Origin: an uncultured Flavobacteriales bacterium
Lineage (GTDB): Bacteria > Bacteroidota > Bacteroidia > Flavobacteriales_D > Sanyastnellaceae
Direction of reading: 5' to 3'
DNA length: 64,000 nucleotides
Assembly: GCA_937974555.1 (NCBI GenBank)
Contig: CALJKR010000072.1
Coordinates: forward strand, 42,299 to 106,298
Under the pieces are notes generated by a model, which was not told where the DNA came from, did no database searches, and saw nothing but the letters and a program-made list of their open reading frames with translations. The translations under genes and the position numbers were made by a program. This document shows, one piece after another, positions 51,752 to 59,313 of this stretch. How positions within the stretch are numbered: the first letter of the stretch is position 1; each line of letters opens with the position of its first letter.

Positions 51752-53519
51752 CTGCCAATATTCGTTCTGCTGTTCTTCCATCCAAGGCGAGCGTGTAATG
51801 GGTGATAAAAGCATTATAACCTGAATCCTCTTTGCGACTTTTACCTTCTATGATGCTTTGAATTACCTGATGCATTTCTTCACCATTACGAACTGGAAAA
51901 GCCAAATTCAATTGGATCAATCCCAGCAAATCTTGGTTGAGTGGGTCCCAAATCACAATGGGCTTTTTAAAATAAACAGCTTCAGTACCCACGGTAGAGA
52001 ATGCGGTGATGACCACATCGGCCACTGCCAACAGCACATACAAATCATCTTTAAATGTCAAAACATAATTTTGGCAACCCACCTCTTGGGCCAATTGATG
52101 GTAGTATTCCAAATCATCTTTTTCCGCAGGATGTAATTTGAAAATCCCTTGGGCGTGAGGTAAAAACTTCAACGCGTGAAAAACATCCAAAGCGGCTCTT
52201 CTGCGCATGGTCTCATCTTGCTGCGGTTGCGTAGCAAACAGAACAATCGGCACGTTGGGACTTTGAACATAGCGTATCCTAAGTTTTTCGCGTTGACCCA
52301 TGAGTTGAAAAATAAGATCCGTACGCTGCTGCCCCGTTACTTCTAGGGTGTCCGCAGGATAGTTGCCTTTTTGAATCAAAACCGATTTCCAGTGTTCTCC
52401 CCAAACCAAAGTTTTGGTCGGAAAGACGGGTCGGTTTCGATCTTGATCAGAATACATATAAGTTGGATGCTGCTCATGGATGGAACCATGTTGAATAGCC
52501 AGAACCGGAACTTGCGCATCACGCGCTGCATCTACCACACAGCGAACCAATGGGCTATTTTCATCAATCAATGTGATGCTGGAAGGAGGAAAAGATTTTA
52601 AAACCCGTTTCCAAGCATTGTATTTTAAAACATACAATGACGAAGATGAAATTTGTTGCTTTAAAAAAGTCAATATTAAAAAATGATCCGGTGATGCACA
52701 TTCCGAAAGCATTTTTTCAATCACTTTTTTTAAACGATTGGATGTTTTCAATGCACCGATAATTCGCCAAGGTCTAATCAATTCCGAAAAGAAAATAGAC
52801 TCCCCAATGGCACTCTTGGAAGGAGGAAAAGCAGGAATAAAATCATTTCCTTTCATCGATGGAATGTCAGAATCCGAGATCACCAGACCATTCCAATTCG
52901 GGTGACAAATGATTTGATTCAAATAAGCATTGCCCCACTCTACTTGCTCTTTTTGTATGTTCCAAATGTTTTGGGGAATCGATTTGTTGATGATCAATTT
53001 CTGTCCCTCAATGGTCTTAAATTTCATCGAACGCAAGAAACATTGAAAGGCATATTGCATAAAAGTTGAAAAGGCCTTGGGCCATTTCTTCAATTTTCCT
53101 TTACTCGTATGTATTACGGTAATATGCGGAGGCCACGTCAACTGTGCGACCACTGAATGAGCGGTATACCAAACCAAATGTTCTTCTTTTTCCTTCCATC
53201 GATTCAAAAATTCAATTTCATACATCCATTCCCTGACAGCAAAATACCCTTTGAACTTGTAGTAATGCCAAAAGGATTGACCATCTACTTTCAAATGATC
53301 GGCGACACATTGTTCTCTCCAAATTTGATCGCCCATGGCATTCCAACTTGATATCAATTGCGTATTGATTTCACGTTTGATTTCGTCCAATGAAATGGAT
53401 TGAACCGAGCGATGAAAGGCCTGAGCAAAAGGCGTTGAGGTTACTCCTATGGCGTCCTCCTCATTCAATGCCCGCACCTCTGATTCCAAAGGTTCTCTAT
53501 TCCAAATGTGCCACTTCAT
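51729..53519 (-). CDS. Surface-polysaccharide transferase (GT-B, CDP-glycerol glycerophosphotransferase-like)
   Basis: 596 residues. The C-terminal half resembles GT-B capsule and teichoic-acid polymer enzymes: VPVLAIQHGSIHEQH, VWGEHWKSVLIQKGNYP, VTGQQRTDLI, ILFATQPQQ-like VLFATQPQQDE, KLHPAEKDD and VVITAFSTVGTEAVYFKKPIVIWD, where the STVGTEA segment would contact the nucleotide-sugar phosphates. The N-terminal 250 residues are not recognised. It overlaps the upstream flippase by 4 bases, supporting a role in making an exported glycan. Confidence 0.6.
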   Translation of the reverse strand: MKWHIWNREPLESEVRALNEEDAIGVTSTPFAQAFHRSVQSISLDEIKREINTQLISSWNAMGDQIWREQCVADHLKVDGQSFWHYYKFKGYFAVREWMYEIEFLNRWKEKEEHLVWYTAHSVVAQLTWPPHITVIHTSKGKLKKWPKAFSTFMQYAFQCFLRSMKFKTIEGQKLIINKSIPQNIWNIQKEQVEWGNAYLNQIICHPNWNGLVISDSDIPSMKGNDFIPAFPPSKSAIGESIFFSELIRPWRIIGALKTSNRLKKVIEKMLSECASPDHFLILTFLKQQISSSSLYVLKYNAWKRVLKSFPPSSITLIDENSPLVRCVVDAARDAQVPVLAIQHGSIHEQHPTYMYSDQDRNRPVFPTKTLVWGEHWKSVLIQKGNYPADTLEVTGQQRTDLIFQLMGQREKLRIRYVQSPNVPIVLFATQPQQDETMRRRAALDVFHALKFLPHAQGIFKLHPAEKDDLEYYHQLAQEVGCQNYVLTFKDDLYVLLAVADVVITAFSTVGTEAVYFKKPIVIWDPLNQDLLGLIQLNLAFPVRNGEEMHQVIQSIIEGKSRKEDSGYNAFITHYTLALDGRTAERILAVIESQSK

Positions 53520-54952
53520 TTTCTAAATACCACCTTTTGAAATTCCGTTTTGTATGCTATCGCGATTCCCGAAATCATAATCAAGGCAGCCCATATCGCC
53601 ATGGTGATGGGTGCAATCTGGACAATGCTTTTTACAATTTCCAGAGCCATTATTAAAACCATGACCCCCGTGGGAATCATCAAAACTTTGGTCCAATTCC
53701 ATTGAATTTTAAAATGTCGATGGGCATACCAAGCTACACCCCAAGCCAAAACACATTCCGCAACCAACACTGAAAAAATCACACCGTATATACCCCAAAT
53801 CGGAATGAGATAATAATTTAAAATGATGGCCACCAATAGATTGATGAGATTCAATACCGAAAGAACACGTGTCTTTTTCTCGTAGAACAAGACAAACGAA
53901 AAAACAAAATATTGAGATCTGGGAATAAAGCGAATCAAGATGATGGCCACATAGGAAGCCGCTTCCTTGATTTCTGTTTCAAAAGCAAAATCGATATAAA
54001 ATACAATGGGGATAATGGCCAAAGAAAGAAGCAATTGCGTCTGTACAATGAGCATATTTCCCAGGCTTCTTATCTCTGTCAAATGGTTCTCAAGACCCAT
54101 TTTAAAATATCTAAAAACTTCCGGTTGCGTGGCGGCTTGTATACCTTGAATAATGAGTTGAAGACCATTGGCAAAATTCATGGCGGTGATATAAATCCCC
54201 AAAGTTTTGGGGTTAGACTCTAAAAAATATTTGTCTACAAAGTAAAGCCCCCAACTCACCATGGCATATTGAAATAATGGTTGAGCAAAGGCGTGCATAG
54301 GTCGCATTATTTGGCGGTCATAATGCCAACCACACTTTTTAAAACTATAAACCAAAATCACCAAGGTTACCAAAGTGGAGCCAATGAAACTGCCATACAG
54401 ATAGCCCAAGAAAGACATATCCCAATACAGTACGGCAAACACCTGAAAAGCTGAACGCAAAAGTGCCAGTCCGATATTGGCCGCCACAAATGCCCCAATC
54501 TTTTTTTCGTTTCGATACAAAGCAGTTGCCGACATATAGATGGCTCTATTCACCCCAATGCCAATGGCCAATAAACCGTACTCACCAAAATTTTGCAAGG
54601 CCGATTGCGAAAAAATTGCGCCTATCCAATCTTGCAGCAACCAAGCAATGACAGCAACCAAAAATCCGCGGAATAATATCGACAACAAAGTACCCGACAC
54701 CATCTTGTTGTACTGTTCCTGATCGTCTTCTACATCATAGTAAAAACGGGTAAGGGCAGCTGACATCGAAAAAAGAACCAGCGTAAAGGCCAACGCAGTG
54801 ACCTGCTCCGCCATGCCAATTTGAGAAAAATCCACAGCATCCAACTTCCCGTTTCCCTCGATCAAGGGTTGAACCAACAATTGCAGAACAGGAGGCAATG
54901 CTGCCAATCCAGAATACAATGCGGAAAGTTTAAAGTAGCCCAGTTTATTCAC
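53516..54952 (-). CDS. Polysaccharide flippase (Wzx/MATE-like oligosaccharide exporter)
   Basis: 478 residues with 12-14 predicted membrane segments and the family start YFKLSALYSGLAALPPVLQLLVQPL. SAALTRFYYDVEDD is typical of O-antigen/capsule flippases. The start is GTG 54952: the next Met is at residue ~46. TACTTTCG, one mismatch from the -7 box, lies 5 bases upstream (54958-54965). It is coupled to the transferase by a 4-base overlap. No other polysaccharide genes are adjacent. Confidence 0.85.
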   Translation of the reverse strand: MNKLGYFKLSALYSGLAALPPVLQLLVQPLIEGNGKLDAVDFSQIGMAEQVTALAFTLVLFSMSAALTRFYYDVEDDQEQYNKMVSGTLLSILFRGFLVAVIAWLLQDWIGAIFSQSALQNFGEYGLLAIGIGVNRAIYMSATALYRNEKKIGAFVAANIGLALLRSAFQVFAVLYWDMSFLGYLYGSFIGSTLVTLVILVYSFKKCGWHYDRQIMRPMHAFAQPLFQYAMVSWGLYFVDKYFLESNPKTLGIYITAMNFANGLQLIIQGIQAATQPEVFRYFKMGLENHLTEIRSLGNMLIVQTQLLLSLAIIPIVFYIDFAFETEIKEAASYVAIILIRFIPRSQYFVFSFVLFYEKKTRVLSVLNLINLLVAIILNYYLIPIWGIYGVIFSVLVAECVLAWGVAWYAHRHFKIQWNWTKVLMIPTGVMVLIMALEIVKSIVQIAPITMAIWAALIMISGIAIAYKTEFQKVVFRK

Positions 54953-55056
54953 TGAAACGAAAGTAAGACCTCGCCTCTACTTTCTCTCATCTCTTGAAGT
55001 AACTTTTCAATATTTAATAGCTAATAAATGCACTTTCGTTCAATCCATTTTTAAAG

Positions 55057-55064
55057 CATCTTTG
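55057..55064 (+). promoter_or_regulatory. Weak -7 box for the moaD operon
   Basis: CATCTTTG, one mismatch from TAnnTTTG, 9 bases before the moaD ATG at 55074. It is the nearest promoter-like site in the 121-base gap. Confidence 0.3.
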
Positions 55065-55073
55065 CAAGCAACA

Positions 55074-55322
55074 ATGAGTCAATTTTCTATTCAAATACAA
55101 GCCATGGGTATTCTTAAAGATTACTTGGGCAGTGGCCCATTTGACTTGCAAGTACCCCAAGGTGCTGGAGTAGAATATTTACTGAAATGGGTGAGACAAA
55201 ATCCACTCGTGCATCCCGATTTGACCATAGCAGTTGTCAATGACAATCAATTTTGCAGTTTGGATGTTTTACTCAAAGAACAACAGTTGTATTACATAAT
55301 ACCTCCTGTAAGCGGTGGCTAA
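55074..55322 (+). CDS. moaD: Molybdopterin synthase sulfur carrier subunit
   Basis: 82 residues of ubiquitin-like fold ending in VSGG, the Gly-Gly tail that is adenylated and thiocarboxylated. It supplies sulfur to cPMP. The start ATG 55074 is chosen over the TTG at 55062. It overlaps moaE by 8 bases, as expected for the two subunits. Confidence 0.9.
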   Translation: MSQFSIQIQAMGILKDYLGSGPFDLQVPQGAGVEYLLKWVRQNPLVHPDLTIAVVNDNQFCSLDVLLKEQQLYYIIPPVSGG

Positions 55323-55740
55323 TGTCTTGGAAAATCATATTACTTTTGGGTCAATACCCGTGACCTTGTCTCAAATTGAAACTTTTTTAAAAAGTACAAC
55401 GAGCGGAGCACAAGTCATTTTTCAAGGTGTTGTCAGAGGTGACACTCTGAAAGAAGGTGATGTTGTAAAAGCCATCGAATATGAAGGCATTGAGGGTATG
55501 ATCATCTCAGAAGTTGAAAAAATTGCCCAGCAATTGTCTGAAGAATTGAAAATTGAAAAATTTTATTTTCATCATTTGTTGGGATTGGTCCCTGTTGGAG
55601 CACCGTCCATTTTCATTGGCATAGCCGGAGGGCATCGCAAGGAGGTTTTTCAAGCTTTGGATCTGGCCATGGATAATATCAAGCGAACCGTTCCCATTTT
55701 TAAAAAGGAAATTGGACACACAAATTCCCAATGGAAATGA
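55315..55740 (+). CDS. moaE: Molybdopterin synthase catalytic subunit
   Basis: 141 residues. VIFQGVVRGDT, KAIEYEGIEGMIISEVEKIA, GHRKEVFQALDLAMDNIKRTVPIFKKE and the final SQWK match MoaE; the Lys residues of VPIFKKE contact the substrate. The usual HRLG segment reads HHLLG. The start is GTG 55315, inside the end of moaD; the ATG at 55322 is in another frame. It forms molybdopterin from cPMP using MoaD thiocarboxylate. Confidence 0.9.
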   Translation: MANVLENHITFGSIPVTLSQIETFLKSTTSGAQVIFQGVVRGDTLKEGDVVKAIEYEGIEGMIISEVEKIAQQLSEELKIEKFYFHHLLGLVPVGAPSIFIGIAGGHRKEVFQALDLAMDNIKRTVPIFKKEIGHTNSQWK

Positions 55741-56801
55741 CGGCAGCAACACATACACCATTCATGGCACGATGCCTGGCTTTGGCAAGCCCTCGGTTAG
55801 GCAAGGTAAAATCCAATCCTTTGGTCGGAGCTGTTTTGGTGCAAGACAATGAAATCATTGGCGAAGGATGCCATGAATTTTTTGGTGGTCCGCATGCCGA
55901 AGTAAATGCCATAAACAGCGTTAAAAATGCTGCCTTACTTCCCCACGCTACTTTGTATGTCAACCTCGAGCCTTGTGTTCATTTCGGAAAAACGCCGCCT
56001 TGCGCTTCGCTTATCGTCGAAAGCAAAATTAAGCATGTCGTCATCGGGCAATTGGATCCCAATCCGAAAGTCAATGGTCAAGGGGTACAATTTCTAAGAG
56101 ATCATGGCATACAAGTGACCACCGGAATTTTAGAAGAAGAATGTCGTCAATTGAATGTGCGATTCAATACCTACCACGAGAAAAAAAGACCCTATTTAAT
56201 ATTGAAATGGGCGGAGTCCATGGATGGTTTCATTGATCCCATCAGAAAAGACGACACCGCACAGAGTGTGGCCATTAGCAGCAAACCATCTAGAACTTTG
56301 GTTCATCAATGGCGGAGTCAGGAAATGGGAATTTTGGTAGGAATCAATACTGTACTCAAAGACAATCCCCAATTGGATGTCCGCTGGCATGTGGGAGACT
56401 CCCCTATCCGATTGATTTTGGATCCACATTTGAAATCCATCCGCCATCCCGAATTGCAAATTTGGAATGGCCGAGTCAGAACCATCGTTTTTCATCATCA
56501 GTCGCTGTACCATTCATTGATGGAAGGTGCCGAGTTGATTACGTGCACCGAAGAACATTTTCTTCAAGATGTAATGAACTACCTGCATCAAAATCAAATC
56601 ATTTCCATCTTGGTGGAAGGTGGCGCAATCACCCACCAACACTTCATGAAGCAGCAACTGTTTGATGAGATCAGACAATTTGTATCTAATACGCAACTCC
56701 ATGATGGTGTGCATGCCCCAAAAATTGCACACAGCGCAATGGTATCAGAATCCATCATTGAAGGCGGCGATCAACTCAATATTTATCACCCTACTTTTTA
56801 A
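55731..56801 (+). CDS. ribD: Bifunctional riboflavin biosynthesis protein RibD
   Basis: 356 residues. The N-terminal deaminase domain has the zinc motif HAEVNAI and EPCVHFGKTPPC. The C-terminal reductase domain starts at ILKWAESMDGFI and contains GINTVLKDNPQLDVR and ILVEGGAITHQHF. It performs the second and third steps of riboflavin synthesis. The start overlaps moaE by 10 bases; ATG 55737 is an alternative. No other rib genes are near. Confidence 0.94.
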   Translation: MEMTAATHTPFMARCLALASPRLGKVKSNPLVGAVLVQDNEIIGEGCHEFFGGPHAEVNAINSVKNAALLPHATLYVNLEPCVHFGKTPPCASLIVESKIKHVVIGQLDPNPKVNGQGVQFLRDHGIQVTTGILEEECRQLNVRFNTYHEKKRPYLILKWAESMDGFIDPIRKDDTAQSVAISSKPSRTLVHQWRSQEMGILVGINTVLKDNPQLDVRWHVGDSPIRLILDPHLKSIRHPELQIWNGRVRTIVFHHQSLYHSLMEGAELITCTEEHFLQDVMNYLHQNQIISILVEGGAITHQHFMKQQLFDEIRQFVSNTQLHDGVHAPKIAHSAMVSESIIEGGDQLNIYHPTF

Positions 56802-56804
56802 TTG

Positions 56805-57680
56805 ATGGAATTTTTATTGGCTTCAATTGTAAGCACCACCGGATTGTATTTGCTCTTTAAATGGTTTGCCATCAAAGGCGTTCAGGTATTTGAAGCCATA
56901 CTCATCAATTATTTGGTTGCTTTTTCATTTGGGATCTGTATGGTGGACAACCCCAATTTTGCATTTTCACAAGCCCAACATTTTCCCACCTGGACCTGGG
57001 GCGCTTTGCTATTGGGAATCTCTTTCATCAGCATCTTTAATATTACAGGAAAGAGTGCGCAATTGGTTGGCGTCAGCAACACCACCATTGCTGGCAAGAT
57101 GTCCTTGGTGATGGTGGTTTGGTTATTTTCATTAACCAATCCCGAAGAAAAATTAGAATGGCACCAGTGGTTGGCCATCGCATTGGCCATATTGGGCATC
57201 GTATTTAGTTCGATAAAAAGCGATGGAGTCCAAATGAAAGGCAACGTCATCTTCTACCCAGCCATCATCTTTTTAGGATCAACATTGATAGACTTCATGA
57301 TTCCCAAGTTGTCAGAAACAGCACAAACCCATTCAGAATTGTCGTTGTACGCTTGTTTGCCATTCTTAACCGCTGGAATAACCGGTGCTTTGTATGTTTT
57401 GTATCAAAAGGCAAAGGGCACATCAACCTTGCAATTCACGCGTAAAGAATGGATATATGGAACCCTCCTGGGAGTCGTCAATTATGGTTCGATTTACTTT
57501 TTGGTCAAGACCGTCGATTCAGGATGGATGCTCAAGAGTAAAATCGTCTGCTTGAATAATTTGGGGGTAGTGATGCTCAGTACTTTCATCGCTATCATGT
57601 TTTTCAAAGAGCGATTAAGCAAAATCAATGGATTGGGATTGTTATTGAGTATCGTGGCCTTATTGATACTCATGATGTAA
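56805..57680 (+). CDS. EamA/DMT-family transporter
   Basis: 291 residues, about ten membrane segments in two EamA-type halves (SIVSTTGLYLLFKWFAIKGVQVFEAILINY near the start; LNNLGVVMLSTFIAIMFFKERLSKINGLGLLLSIVALLIL at the end). The substrate is unknown. It starts 3 bases after the ribD stop at ATG 56805 (TTG 56802 is the alternative) and likely ends the moaD-moaE-ribD operon. Confidence 0.82.
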   Translation: MEFLLASIVSTTGLYLLFKWFAIKGVQVFEAILINYLVAFSFGICMVDNPNFAFSQAQHFPTWTWGALLLGISFISIFNITGKSAQLVGVSNTTIAGKMSLVMVVWLFSLTNPEEKLEWHQWLAIALAILGIVFSSIKSDGVQMKGNVIFYPAIIFLGSTLIDFMIPKLSETAQTHSELSLYACLPFLTAGITGALYVLYQKAKGTSTLQFTRKEWIYGTLLGVVNYGSIYFLVKTVDSGWMLKSKIVCLNNLGVVMLSTFIAIMFFKERLSKINGLGLLLSIVALLILMM

Positions 57681-57684
57681 AAGT

Positions 57685-57756
57685 GATCCCGTCGCGAATC
57701 GAACGCAAATCCTGGGTTCCGGAGACCCATGTAATATCCATTATACTACGGGACCA
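57685..57756 (-). tRNA. tRNA-Arg (CCG)
   Basis: A 72-base cloverleaf on the minus strand. The acceptor stem pairs GGTCCCG with CGGGATC (one G-T), the anticodon arm is TGGGT-CTCCGGA-ACCCA with anticodon CCG, and the T-arm has TTCGATT. CCA is not encoded. Confidence 0.93.
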
Positions 57757-58047
57757 ATACTTTTGACGGTGGCAAAGATAAGGGGAAACAGCAAAGGGAA
57801 TGAGAATGATAATGGGAAAAGAGCCCTTAAAAAAAATGGGTCCAAAGCCGTTATTTTTTGGATGCATCTCTACAATCCTTTAGCTTTGATAAAAAATGGT
57901 TTATACCACAATATTCTTAGCATCCGATGAATCTTGAGCGTATTGAAAATAGTCTGAAAAGAAGATCCAAGAAGGAAATGAAAAAGGTACTTTGTTTGAA
58001 ACCGAGAAAAAGACAAGGAAGAAGAAATAGCCATTAACATAAACGCC
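57757..58047. other. Gap of ~290 bases without a recognised gene
   Basis: The stretch between tRNA-Arg and the dinD-like gene is A-rich and shows no gene, repeat or strong hairpin. The one short frame crossing it (57870-58055, minus) has no initiation signal or recognisable product. Confidence 0.6.
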
Positions 58048-58878
58048 ATGGACAATATTAAATTATTTGAGGATAAAAAAGTACGAAGTCACTACGATTC
58101 GGATAAGGAAATTTGGTATTTCAGTATCGTTGATATTGTAGGTATATTAACCGATCAACCCAATATTGCACGTGCTCGAAACTACTGGAAAGTAATGAAA
58201 AGTAGACTTCTTAAGGAGGGTAATGAGTCGGTTACAAATTGTAACCAACTGAAATTACAAGCTGAAGATGGCAAGTTCTATAAAACCGATGTAGGCAACG
58301 TTGAACAAATTTTCAGATTGGTTCAATCCATTCCTTCGCTAAAGGCTGAACCATTCAAGCAATGGTTGGCTAAAGTAGGATACGAAAGACTACAAGAGAT
58401 ACAAGATCCAAGCTTGAGCATGGACAGAGCTCGCGAAAACTGGAAGAATAAAGGTCGAAGCGAAAAGTGGATTCAACAACGCATGACTGGCCAAGAAACC
58501 CGCAACAAGCTTACCGATTATTGGAAAGAAAGCGGGGTTACAGAAAAAGATGAATTTGCTTTATTGACCAATATCATTCATCAAGAATGGACTGGGTTGA
58601 CCGTCAAAAAACACAAAGAAATAAAAGGGTTAAAATCGCAAAACCTGCGGGATCACATGAGCGAAGCTGAATTGTTGTTCACCGCCTTGGCCGAACTTTC
58701 AACGCGACAAATTGCAGAAACCACAAATGCAAAGGGATTGAACGAAAATAAAAAAGCAAGTAAGAAAGGCGGCGCGATTGCTAAAAACGCTCGAAAAGAA
58801 TTGGAGGCTAAGACTGGCAAAAGTGTTGTTACAGAGGAGAACTTTTTACATCCCAAGAAGCTGAAGAAAAATAGCTGA
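58048..58878 (+). CDS. dinD: DinD-like BRO-N domain protein
   Basis: 276 residues, close in length to E. coli DinD as recalled. The N-terminal BRO/antirepressor domain is DNIKLFEDKKVRSHYDSDKEIWYFSIVDIVGILTD. The C-terminal part (MSEAELLFTALAELSTRQIAETTNAKG, GGAIAKNARKELEAKTGKSVVTEENFL) is the DinD-specific region. In E. coli DinD is SOS-induced and inhibits RecA filament activity; transfer of that role here is inference. It sits alone between two tRNA genes, a common site for accessory genes. Confidence 0.82.
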   Translation: MDNIKLFEDKKVRSHYDSDKEIWYFSIVDIVGILTDQPNIARARNYWKVMKSRLLKEGNESVTNCNQLKLQAEDGKFYKTDVGNVEQIFRLVQSIPSLKAEPFKQWLAKVGYERLQEIQDPSLSMDRARENWKNKGRSEKWIQQRMTGQETRNKLTDYWKESGVTEKDEFALLTNIIHQEWTGLTVKKHKEIKGLKSQNLRDHMSEAELLFTALAELSTRQIAETTNAKGLNENKKASKKGGAIAKNARKELEAKTGKSVVTEENFLHPKKLKKNS

Positions 58879-58889
58879 TCCTCAGATAA

Positions 58890-59110
58890 AATTTTCGGTG
58901 AGGGATTGAAGCGGTATCCTTTTGGTGCAACCAAAAGATACAAGCGGAAAGCCCGACCCGCGAAACGAAGTGAAGTGGGACACCGCCAAATAGTATTACC
59001 TCGCTTCGCTCGGTGGACCTCAAAGGGGGCTTCACTAGAAAAAGCCAAATGGCTATCGCCATTTTCTTTTTGCATCTCAAAAGCTCTTGAATGCAAGCAT
59101 TCAACGCTTT
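58890..59110. repeat. Structured intergenic element next to initiator tRNA
   Basis: The region after dinD contains TTTTGGTGCAACCAAAA (arms CTTTTGGT/ACCAAAAG, 58919-58937, extended by TAT/ATA with one bulge), then GCGGAAAGCCCGACCC and several short inverted motifs built on CGAAGTGAAGTGG and CTCGCTTCGCTCGG. From memory, closely similar elements (GGTGCAAC-AAAAGATA, GCGGAAAGCCCGACC) recur in intergenic regions of Flavobacteriia. The frames on the minus strand here are translated element, not genes. Its nature (REP-like, sRNA or remnant) is unknown. Confidence 0.5.
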
Positions 59111-59117
59111 TTTATGC

Positions 59118-59147
59118 AAAAAGCCAATCATTTCTGATTGGCTTTTT
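59118..59147 (-). terminator. Terminator of initiator tRNA
   Basis: Perfect 13-base arms AAAAAGCCAATCA and complement around TTTC, 5 bases beyond the 3' end of the tRNA on the minus strand. The flanking A5/T5 runs make it usable in both directions. Confidence 0.85.
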
Positions 59148-59151
59148 CTAG

Positions 59152-59224
59152 TAGCGGGGACAGGACTCGAACCTGTGGCCTTTGGGTTATGAGCCCAACG
59201 AGCTACCAACTGCTCCACCCCGCA
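59152..59224 (-). tRNA. Initiator tRNA-fMet (CAT)
   Basis: A 73-base cloverleaf on the minus strand with anticodon loop CTCATAA. Initiator hallmarks are visible: three consecutive G-C pairs in the anticodon stem (TTGGG/CCCAA) and no Watson-Crick pair at the end of the acceptor stem (T1 opposite T72). D-arm GAGCAGTTGGTAGCTC and T-loop TTCGAGT are regular. CCA is not encoded. Confidence 0.92.
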
Positions 59225-59297
59225 ATGTTGTGGGTGCAAATATAGACACTCTCTTGCTATTTCAAAGAAAAAAATGATTTCTTTTTTTTCATCCTCC

Positions 59298-59305
59298 TAT
59301 CTTTG
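59298..59305 (+). promoter_or_regulatory. Candidate -7 box for prfC
   Basis: TATCTTTG, exact TAnnTTTG, 8 bases before the prfC ATG at 59314; the leader would be only a few bases. Confidence 0.5.
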
Positions 59306-59313
59306 CGCTACGT

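Noticed and set aside
57870..58055. 61-codon minus frame upstream of dinD
   Set aside because: No promoter, no recognisable product and composition like the surrounding intergenic DNA.
58653..59239. Minus-strand frames of 136-147 codons between dinD and the fMet tRNA
   Set aside because: One runs through dinD antisense and the other through the tRNA and terminator; they reflect the structured element, not genes.
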